From the NCBI RefSeq assembly GCF_051020955.1, contig NC_135018.1:24703271-24767270 (forward strand): a DNA stretch of 64,000 nt. The letters are read 5' to 3'. Within the stretch, counting starts at the first letter, position 1. Each line of letters starts with the position of its first letter. This document shows, in pieces, positions 13,501 through 25,500 of this stretch. The translations under genes were made by a program, and so were the position numbers. A model generated the notes under the pieces. It saw only the letters and a program-made list of their open reading frames with translations, had not been told where the DNA came from and ran no database searches. The DNA is from Megalopta genalis. Lineage: Eukaryota; Arthropoda; Insecta; Hymenoptera; Halictidae.

Positions 13501-16500
13501 CGTTTTATAAGTTTCTACGTAAGTAACATTCAATTGAGCTCCAGCAGATGCCTTATACAAGAGTTTGCGGTAAGTGGCGGCAGCAGGCGATATTATAGTT
13601 TTCTGCAAAAAGTGTCGCCAGTGTTGATTTATCAGTGGAGAAATGACATTTATTACACGCTATTTTTAAACGTACGAACTCGTACAGGTTAATACATCGT
13701 CGAGTCAGAGTTCCCCCCGTCTTCGTTTTTATAAAAAAATATTTGAATCTTTATCTATAAATTATTCGTCTATGCATAAGCGTTTACTCTCGCATACTAA
13801 TATTTAATATTTACATTTATTTACATGACTGGATCGTAATCCTTGAAGGAGGTACTCAAATGTAGATAGTAGATAAAGATTTTAGTAGATAAAGATTCTA
13901 GTATTTCATACATAAAGGTTTCGATATTTAATTTAGTTATTAACGTTCCAATGTTAGGGGATGGTATTCTTTTATTAACTTCGAATACTGGTGCTATTCG
14001 ATCTAACCATAATAATAGGGATTACCTATATATTAGTCTTATAATAATAACATATAAATAGAATAAGCAAAGTTACTCAGGTCGTTGACATTTATAATAT
14101 ACTACAGGTATGTGTTGATCTTTGCTCGGACCTTTGTTGTTTTAGGAGTGGTTTGGGATTAGGGAATACCATGGTATTTCTGCCAGGGTGTCGGAAAATG
14201 TTCGTGTCAAAGATATACATGCATTAAACATACACAAACAAATTTTTATACACGGTGTATAAACTACCCCGAGCTACAACTCCCCAGCGTTTGTCTGCTA
14301 AACGATGAGTATTAGAACAGAATTAAACAGGAACATGTTGAGCTGTTTTCTGATACCAAATATGATGATGTTTATTAATATTTCATGTTTGTAACATTTT
14401 CTGAGAAACGCAGTTAACTTTCAACATTTTATTAACTTCAATGCTTTCTTATATTCTGTAATTTCTGTACTTTCATATTGCCTATGAAATAACAAAAGGA
14501 ATTCATTTGGAATAAAAACGCTGGACAGTTAACAGTTGAGAACATTTTGCGCCATAGATTACAAGGTCATGCAAATCAGCGAGGTGCACCATTCCGTAGG
14601 AACATATTAAACTTTATACTTAGAATTCTTATGAAATTTACAATTCGAATTTTGTTTGAATACCATTTCGAAGAGAAATGCTGTGCAGTTACTGGAGGAA
14701 CATCCTGGGTATAGATCGCCAAAGTCGTTAGAATCGGTGAGATGCACCTTTTCGAAAAATAATGACCGTACCTTTGACTTGGCTTTGACAGATCACGGTT
14801 TTTATTGCGATACAGTTTCAACATTATTACACGCTTTCGAACATGCTGCGCGATTCACTTTCTAACCCCTACCTAGTAACCAGCTTCTCTCCCACTCGGT
14901 GAGTCACTGTCAGATCGGTATCATGGCGTAGCCGGCAACTCGAGCTTGAAACGCGTCGCGTTTGTTAGTAACGCGTGTGCGCTCCTGCAGTTTGCGTTCC
15001 CCCTTTTTCCGGTACAGTTTCTCTCGTCCTGACAACGTGACAGTGCGGGTCGTTTCCCTTCGAGTCGGCGTCTCGAGAACATTGCGACGTGTTCAGAAAC
15101 GGTAAAAAGTGACGAGTTAATGAAACTGCACTGATAACTCCTTCAGATAATTATTTAGCCACCGCGCAGGTATTTTAATGTTTAATGTCGAGAGATCGGT
15201 GTTATTTTTGACGATATTTAGATGTAGAATTGGGAAGATTGGCAATGATACGCTGCGACGTTCAAGGTAGAAAGCTGTGGCATTACTTGAACCGATTGAC
15301 AATGACAGTAGGCTTTATTGACTCTTGGATTATAGTGTCCACTTTGATCTAGCAATGTAGAATATAAGATTCATGAATTTTTATCGGAAACGAATGCGTG
15401 AAAACAAATTTTGTAGGATCATAAAAGTAACGCAAATCAACGACGACTAGTACTTCATTTATTTGGTATTTTTATTTTGCGATTTTTCGACTTTCATTAA
15501 TCGGATTACAGTTTAAATTATTTAAAAATAGAACGATTAAGATTATGTTGTACACTTTAATTTCATTTTATTAAAAGAATAATTAGATAAAATATTAGAT
15601 AAATAGTAGGTACACTGTTACATGCAACCTGCATCGACATGAGAAGTAGGAAAACTAAGAAAAGAAAGAGGAACAATCGCATTGATTCTTTTCTTTTCCG
15701 CTTCACGCAATCTTAAGTTCTTTGAATTCTATTCCTTCGCCGATGCTATCTTCATCAGAATCCAGTGAATCCAAGCCAGGGTCAGCATTTCGTATACATT
15801 TTTGTTGTCAATAAATTACTACGAAATGACCTAACATCAATTTTCAGTTGAAGTAATGCTTTTACTTGCACTCATAGATTTAATTTTTTGAAATCCTATT
15901 TTTTCGAATATACGCCGGAGACGTGTAACGTGATATCGGTTTAAATATATATATTTTCTTAAAAATATATAATGAATAATATATGTATAATATAAATATA
16001 TATATATTTATATTATACATTATAATATACATATCATATGTTATTCATTATATATTTTTAAGAAAACAAAGAATTACATTGAATTTTTTTTTTTGAATAA
16101 CAAAACTCGTAAAAAATGGATTCCGAATTTTATCGTTTACAATCGAAGACATTGTGAAGACGCGTTTATGAGGAAATCTTTCTATTTCTTTAGACATACA
16201 TTATGATACAAATGTCTGAAAGTCTTAAAAATCCATTCTTGTAAAATAAAACTAAACTCTTTTAAATTTCCGTATATCCAGTGTGTTAGCGTATTCAGCT
16301 GTTCTAAAGACACTGTTAGCTTCTTATCTTACATCGGAGGTTACCTAATGTTTTAATACTCGTATACCGGTCTACTTACGAATAGAAAGCATTCTACGTT
16401 GTTGGATACAACGATTTTTTCCTATTTCAAAGAGAAAAGAGGAAATACTTTATTTTGTTTTGAGTCGTGTTTACGATTTTGAAATTGAAATATTTTGATG

Positions 16501-19500
16501 ATACAAAACATTTTAAAAAATAATGTTGTATTATGTTTACATTAATGCATTGCATACTTTTAAACTATATAGTCTCTCATATATATAATTCCATTTAATA
16601 AACAATTGAGATTTTTCAGGTAGTTCAGTTTCTCGGTTACTTTTAGGTCTGCAATGTTAAACCGTCATAAGGGCTACCTCTGTAAGGGAGCCCCATCAGT
16701 TAGGGACACGACGGTAAGGAAATTAGCCCTTGACTTCGTAACCCTGTCTCACTGACATCCATACTACTGTATTAGCCTAACTAAATAGGCTTGACCGCAG
16801 TGTCCCTCGACAGTAGGGCACACCACGGCCCTTATGATATTTCAACGTTGCAGATGTAAAAAGAAGAGTACCATATTCTGTTGACTGAGAACTTTGAAAA
16901 TTTTGACCGTTTATGCAAAGAAAATACACAGCTTCTTATTGGAAGTTCTTGCCTTTTCAAAAAGTAGGATACATCGACGTATGGTTAACATTAACTTACA
17001 CTGTTGTTAATAACAATTTTGCTTCCCTACAAATAGTCATCCAATATCTTGTGGAGTATAACCTTTAAGAGAAATGACCATTATTTTCTTGATATCCTGT
17101 ACACGTGAGGACCAATTAACGTCATCTTGTTTCATTCATCAAAATTAAGCTACGCAGCCAGCATAGGTTAAATCATGTAGTCTAATTAATTACAATATAA
17201 AGAGCAGAAAAGTACCGAACAAGAAAATGATAGAACTGTAGAACGTTATCGATGTGTCAGGCTAACATTTGTGCATAGTATGGAACATCGACTTACAATT
17301 AAAGAGGTTGTTACACCTAAAGGCCAACCAAATTTTAATACGAGGTAAGGTATGAAAATAATTAACAATGCACGGGTTCGAATACGTTCATTGGCATACC
17401 GATGATGCATGTTTTTACTATTTCTGCAAATACTGCATACACAATTGAACAAGTATCTAATTTTGCTATAGATCCTACATCGTTCTGGATCCTCCAATGT
17501 AATATAGACATTTCGCTTACTGAATGTTGCAAATAAATATTTCACTTCTGTGAAATATTATAGCTTCACGCTGAAATTCTAAATTCTGCTGTGGCTTTAT
17601 CTGCACCCGGAAATATTGCTGCAGTTACATATATTCTAGAGCAACTTTGGTTAGTTAGCCTTGTCCTTTGAAAGTCACTATAAAGTTTCCGTGAAGTTCC
17701 ACTAAAGTAAAAAAAAATATTTTCCCAAAAATCTGTTCCGATTGAAAGATATTCGTCGCTGAAAGACGCGCGATGTATTTCGAAAATTTCGTCAGTTTTG
17801 GAAATATTCGATAAAATAGATTTTTCAATCATTGACATAATTAAATGTTAACATACAAACGTTACGATCAATGTCAAATATAATTTTCTTATATTATTTA
17901 TCATGTTCTTTCAAAGGTTAAATATTTTGAATGTTCAGTATGAAGTTTTCCATCTATGTTTTTAATTAGCTTCAATGTTACTCGAAACTAATTTAATTAC
18001 TCAGAAGTTAAAGACATTATGAATTGTATAAATAATTATGGAACGATCTAATGGAATACTTATTGCAATAATACAATTTCAGTTTTCGATCTATGTTTTT
18101 AATTAGCTTCAATGTTACTCGAAGCTAATTTAATTACTCAAAAGGTAAAGACATTATGAATTGTATATATAATTATGGAACGATCTAATGGAATACTTAT
18201 TGCAATAATACAATTTCACGGAGTATTAGCGATCATGAAAAAGACGAATCAGTTAGGCGTTGAAGCTGCTATTCCAGACACAGTGCTGCACGAGGAGGTG
18301 CTGATTCAATATTTATAGTCGTTCAGTCACGTTTCTGTATACTAGCGCTTCGACTGAAATGCTCAAGAGGAACCCTATAGCGCGAGATCTCTCTCAACTC
18401 TGAACGCTATACAGATGATATACAGATGATGTTATGACATCTTGTAGCATTTATAAACATCATCAATCAGTATAATGTTTATTTGCCGTCCACATCTTGC
18501 CGCTCTCTTCTCTCCCAAGATCGCAGGAAAGAATTTACGAGCAGTTGTCGGAAGAACATCAAAAAATTAACATGATAATATTAACTTCTCCTGTTAGAAC
18601 GGGAGAGATTTCCGGTGATTCCATTTCCGTCTTCAGTTTTATATTTAGGCATATTATTTTTTGGTGGGAATTTTTGTGACCGATTTTCGTTGACGCGCTT
18701 AACGTGTTATGCAAGTTTCAGTTTCTTCGAGTCTGTCTTTTTAGTAGGACGCGATAGAAATATCAGACAGTTCTTCGTTCTTGCTACTTTTTGTTTTTAC
18801 AATGCTAAAACATATTCAAACATTCTTTAATTTAGAAATAAAAAAAAACAGACGAAGAGTTTTCTTTCATTTCAAAAAATTGTACGCTACCGTCATGTTG
18901 ATTACAAAACCTTAGAATTGTCATAATTATTCACATTTTTTATAGATTTCAAGGTATTTAGGAAAATGAACAAACACGTGGCAAAGGAGAAAAGTAACAA
19001 AAAGCAAAAATTGTTTGACGTTTCCTATGGATATTCTCCACAGCGCAAGCGTAACGAAACTTAAAAAAGAAAACAAATTTGTCGGTCTACAAACGTAAAT
19101 GTAAACACGCAACATAGCTGCGGATGTACTCCACCATTGACCTTAACAATTTCAACAAATTACTTATCAATTCGGTAATAGCTGCGTTACATTAACAAGA
19201 AGCCTTGAAACATTCTTCACACAACAAGCTCGAAATATATTATTTTCATTTCATTACTCAGGATGCTTTGTTGACTATCGAAATTCCTGTTGTTATTGCT
19301 AAATTCAGTACAATTAATCCTTCGCCGTGAATCGTAGGTTCCAACCCTTTGTACTCGGAGAATTTTTCCAGATCATCTATTAGCAACTTGAACGTGTTCA
19401 TTCGCGAAGCTATAAGTATCATGTCAGATCTAAAATAATGTAACGTTGAAAATGATAGCACTGTTTAAATAGAATTTAATATAAAAGTGTATTGATAAAA

Positions 19501-22500
19501 GTTTTAAGTAAAAATTTCTTATCTTGGCAGAATCGATAATTAGCAGCAGCGATTGTTGCCCTGAGAGGTGAGGTCCGAGTGCAAAGGTTATAAAATAATC
19601 AGCGGTGAACAATCGTGGAAGCGTCAATACTGAAAATCGTGTCGGCAGCAGTGACGTATTATTGCGCGCTGTTTGTTAAGAAACGTTATTCGATATTCGA
19701 TAAAATCCGATACAGGTAATATTTTCATCGCCACCAGATACCGCAAGTTTTTCCGTAGCTTGGATTACACTGGTATTATCCTGCCGCTCGATTTCTTTTA
19801 CAATTATCTCCTATAGCTGCTTCGTATCTTCCCGTCGTTCAATTGCGCTTTTTATTGTGTATGCTGCATGATACGATAAACCGACGATGACAATTCGATC
19901 GATTGTCGATCGATCTCTTTCCTTGGTTGTTCACAAATTTCCATCAGTCTGCAATGTATTTAAGATCGTAGCCGATTGGACTCGTAGATAGTACTTTGAA
20001 CAATAATAATATCCCTTAGTGTTGTAAACGTAGAATCACACCGAAGCATCTGATCGTTGCGAGAATAATTTCAGATCAACGATTTCTGGCTTGTTCGCTT
20101 GGACTGTGGAGTATCGCGACGCTAATTGTAATATACAATTGTAATATTTCTTTTCATACAGTTATTTCATTTCATTCCTAGAATATTTTATATATTCTTT
20201 TTTCCCTTTTTACACTCTCGCGCGGGATACGTCACAAACCGATTGTTTTCTGGACGATTGTACAGACGCGATAGTGTTACTCTCTTTCTCGCTCCTTCTC
20301 TCTCTCTCGCTCCTTCTCTCTCTCTCTCTCTCTCCCTCTCTCTCTCTCTCTCTTTGTCGTGAAGTAAATTTTATAATTTCGCGCTTCCAATTTATTTGTA
20401 TTTGCAGATGAACAATCGCGAGAAGGTATTTTCAGAGTATAATCGAATTTTTAAGTAACATCGTCCATAAAATATACGAAATCTTTTTGTTCTTTGAATA
20501 TTTGAAGCTGATCGGGTGTATGTAGACTTTTCTGACCTACCGACTATGAATTAAACGATACCAAACGTTATTAAATGACAATGTCCTGTGATAGACCAAG
20601 AAGTTTGTTAAAAGTGCCTTGTAGAAAGAAACAATTCCTTACCCGCCTCTTTAATCGAGAACGATTTACGTGATATGCTGAGTCTTAATGACCATTAATC
20701 CTCGTTGAACAATTTGTGGGTTTCTACAGACTTTGTCACAGAAAATTAGTCCATAAAGTTTATATTTCTTTATATATCTTCAAGTGAAAACATGTTTCTT
20801 TTTATAAATACTGTACTAAACAATTTGCAATTCCAACATCAGGGTATTCTATAATTATATTAAGACCCGGAAAGGAGCGATTCCTGAGGTTATTTGAAGT
20901 AACCTTTCCCTTAGTGAAGATGCAATCCGCGGCTTTGGCTATGAGTTATTAACGAAAAACAATGACCAATGAGAGGCGAACTCAGCTGTCACGAAGCGGC
21001 CGAGCCAACGAGATATTTCCAACGGATCGGCCGCCTAGTCCTAGGCGAGCTCGCCTCTCGTTGGTCACAGTTTTTCGTTAATAACTCATAAACAAAGCCA
21101 AACTCATAAACATTTTCGCTGAGGAAAAAGTTACTTCAAATAACCTCAGGAATCACCCCCTTCCGGATGTTAACATAATTATGGTTATATAATGATTATA
21201 GCAACGGTTTATTTTGCGGGTACAGCGATTAGAACTTCTTTAATATTAATAATTTCTTAGAGGAAAAAGAAAACCGATATCCACATCCTATGGCTGTAAC
21301 TATGATGAGTAAAAAACACATTTAAATTACTAACATGTAAATATTTAGTAGATTTTTTTAAAGTCTTCGTCTCATCGATAATCTTTTAACGATCAAAGAC
21401 CAAATATGTCCTTTTCAAGGAAAGTTAACAGAGACAATAGAATAAATAAAATAATATTAAGAAGTTAGTATCGCCCTTTTTTCTGAGTGTATGCGCTAGG
21501 TTAACAACTAATCAAATTTTCCATGCAGTGGAACGAAGTAGAAGGGTACTTAAGGATTACAAACGTTCCATCTGAATTCGAATTTTCTGGTAACGATTTG
21601 AAGTGCATTAAATCATTGTTTTATACCAAATGAGAACATTAACGTCGATCTAACAAAAATGGTATCAAAACTATATGAAGAAAAATTGTCGGTTTACATA
21701 TTCATTAAATCATATCTTCGAGATCAACAACGATTTTTAATTAACAAAAATTAGTGCTGAAAAATTCAAGTAGATCCATATACTGTCACGAGCAAGATTG
21801 AACACTTTTCTAGAGAATCATTCTTTTAAGTATTCTTGGCTTTGCTATAGCAGCGAAGGAACCTGAACCCGAATATTAAATAAACAAGATATCATTCTTA
21901 GAAGACATAAATACATATGATGTTATAGCTAATAAATTAAATGTAACGAAATTAAAATATCGATCGTTTGGTAAGCGAAATTTAATATAAAGTATTTGCT
22001 TCTTGCGTTTTGCAATTTTATAAATAACGATTTAAGGAAGGAATGGTCGCATTGGTACACGTTTGCTCTTCACTGTATGCAAAAATGGTGGTTGCCGCGT
22101 GAAACATTGTCGTCTGTACGATCTGTGGTCTGTCTCGGAAACACGAGTGTTGTGCGAGGGTTAAAGGTCAAGCGTACACCTGTCAGCGTCACCTGTCCTA
22201 ACCTAACGCTCTTCATCCTGTGTGCTTTAACCGTTTAACGACATTTTGCTGTATTGCAATAAATTCTCCCTAATCGACGCTCAGATTGTACACAAAAAAG
22301 CACAATTTGGGAAGAGAAGATACGATCATTCGAGCCTTGCGGCTCCTTTTCATAGTTACAGTAATTTCTCCCCAATTCGCGCTCAGATTGCGCACAAAAA
22401 TGGACAATTTTGGAAGAGGAGATACGATTATTCGAGCCTCGCGTGTCGTTTTCATAATTTTTAACAATCGATAACTATAAAAACGAGCTAAAAGGCTCGA

Positions 22501-25500
22501 ATAATCGTATCTCGTTTAACCAAATTGTCCATTTTTATGCGCAATCTGAACACGAATTGGGAAGAAATTACTGTACCGATTGTCAACAGTTATAAAAACG
22601 AGCCGCAAGATTCGAATAATCGTATCTTCTCTTCCCAAATTGTCCATTTTTTTAATGCGCAATCTGAACGCGAATTAGGGAGAATTTGCTGTATTTTGAA
22701 TACATAATCATTATCGTTAAAAGGAGAATCAGTGGACATACGAAACGACGAGCATTGTGTCCCGGCAGAGATTGCTAAAAGAGAAACTACCCTCGAGAAT
22801 GACAAAGGCAATCGTCAGCCAGCTACTAGTACAACAATTCGTCGCATAACAATAAGTGTACTAGCTTCACGGGGTTCTTTGTTTACCGTGTCTTTGTTTT
22901 GCCTTGTCGTTCTATTCTGCAAGAGAGTCACAACGACGTTGACAGTACGGATGGGATCAAGTTCAACGCGTGCTCAGAACCCAAGTCAGTTTTAATAACC
23001 GGGTTTCATTTCATGGGTTTCATTAGTATTCAGAATTAAGGAGATTCCAATCAGCATGTTCGCAATGTAATTACAATGTTTTGTGTAAGTGCAGCACATT
23101 TTATGCAAGTTGTTTTCGGACCTTAAAATAAGTGCTTGTACATTGGAAAACTTAAGAAAAATCGAGCCTTTCGCTGATAATATTCGAATTCTGACTGTGT
23201 TGCTAATTTTTTTTTCCAGTTTTCATTTTCTCTACTGCCATGCCTCTAAAGCCATTTAAATCATAACATGTAAATTATAAAGTCAGAAGTAGCCAACGAA
23301 ATCTTATTCCGAAGTTCTTGTGACACAAATCAGTCAGATGTAAGAAACAAATTATATTTGAGCGAAATTATAAATAAATACAATTTCGACTACGTGTACG
23401 TAATATTCGATAAACTGTGCGCAGATTTAGAGATTCGAGATCTTCTGATGAACGTAATCATTAGACCGCGGATTTGCATGTACAGATTTTTTTTAAATTC
23501 AAGAGAACGTATAAATTGACAAAGTCTAATAGCGTTTCCTTTTACAATGTGTAATCTTATAATTAACGAAAGAAATTTTTCTTTCATTCAAATTTTTGTA
23601 AAATTACGTATGGAGATGAGAATTAGCATTAAGATCCGCAGTCTAGAAATCATGGTTCGCGTATATTTGAAAACACTGCTTTTCCTTGTCAAAGTGGTCA
23701 CAAAATATTCGAAACTGTCAGCTTGGATTCCGCTTGCAATGTACTCGATCCCATTCTCTAGTTGACAGCCTGTCAACGTTTTAGTGAATCCGTTGGCCTT
23801 GTAACGTCATGAGCACGCTTCTCATTCTTGAACAACGCTAACGAATTCGATGAACCGGCGTAATCCCTCTCCTGAGAGAGGAACGCTTACACAATATGTA
23901 CAGGTAGCACATTTTACTTTGCAATTGTCGTAGGCATGTATAAGGAGTTACAAAATTATGTGTTGGGATCATCGCAACACGATGCTACACCCCACCCACT
24001 CCTCGGTTTAGTAAATATTGACATAAGTAACTTGTCACAATATTGACCCTGACCTTGAGATATTTAAGATTGAACAAACGGCAAACTTTTTTATTGCGCC
24101 GTATTCTACTCGTCACGAGGATCAGTTTTGCCAAATTCACGTTCGTACATTTCTCTATGAATAAAGAACGTACTTAATATAAAAATTCTTGAATTTTTTA
24201 ATTATTATTTAATTTGAATTTTCAAGGTCAAGGTCAAGGTCAACCTTGTAACAAGTTACTTGTGTCGTTGTCTGCCAAACCGAGGGAGTTCAGAATGGTC
24301 CCGGCATATAATTTGCTGATACTCTATACAGGGTGTAATAAAATGTTTTCTCGTGGAGAAAATAAATGGATTCTACTCCATCAGCCCAGTAGAGATTTGT
24401 TAAAAACATTTTCCGCGTAATTGACATTAAGCATGATTTTCAAGGTCAGAATTCTATAGCCGGGTACCCGTGAGATTAGGGAAACTATCAATTAACAAAT
24501 TATTCTGGTTATACGTGTAAATAATAATTAAAAAGAATATACACAAATCTTGTCGCTATGTCTGATCTGATGTATCGGACAATTTATGTTACTGCTACAA
24601 ATAATGAAACAATGAAGTGATTAATTTTTTTTTAAATTACTTAAACAGAATCTAGAATTAGAGATGAGAGAGGGAGAGAGAGAGATCTTTTTTACAGAAA
24701 TGTCAACGAATTAATGTTTCTCGGTATTGAGAATCATAGTTACCACGATTAGCTGAAAATATTGATCTGTTTGTATTTCTGTGCAAGAATAAAGATATCA
24801 AGTCGTTTTTCTGGTAAACAACGAAACAATTCCTATTTCTACTTCGAACTGTTTTTACGACTACCAATAAACAATGAAACAATTGATTATTTAAAGTTAA
24901 AGATCACTTTCGCTTGTAAATGCCAACATATCAATACTTTTATATATTTTGTTTATATATTTTCGTATATAAATGCCAACGTATCAGTAGTTTGATCAGA
25001 TTGCTAGGTGAAAATGTTGATCTCTTTATATCTCTTTATATAGATCTCTGCAATTGAAAATAATTGCTTCGCTGTGTGTCATTACTTGCAGCAGACAAAT
25101 AAATTTACCCGAAATAACTGATGCAACATACCGAGTGTCCGGGTGCTTTTATTATTATTGCTCCGTGTACCCGGGTATCTCATAAATAACCAGCATCGCT
25201 CGAGTTAATTGACCGCCCGCAACTACATTAAAGTAACCACCCGTACATGTTTAAGACTGTTGAAAAAGATGAAATGAGATGCGTGTACAATGAAAAGCCA
25301 AAAAAAAGACAATACAAATAAGAAACAAATAATAAACAAATAAAATAAGAAAGCAGGCCCGAAGGACGTGAATTCAGCGATAGTATTTTGTGTTCTAGCG
25401 CGCTAATAAAGCGAGTGAAGCAATTGCAAAGCCCCGATGAGGACTCCGCGGGTGGGGACTACTACCAGCTGACATACCCTAACTAGCGAGCACAACCTCT

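Noticed and set aside
22286..22707. Several 60-72-codon ORFs on both strands
   Set aside because: They are produced by the palindromic nested MITE; both strands carry the same arm sequence.
25430..25470. Hammerhead-like CCGATGAGGACTCCGCGGG
   Set aside because: The conserved CUGAUGA...GAAA core and three stems are not present.
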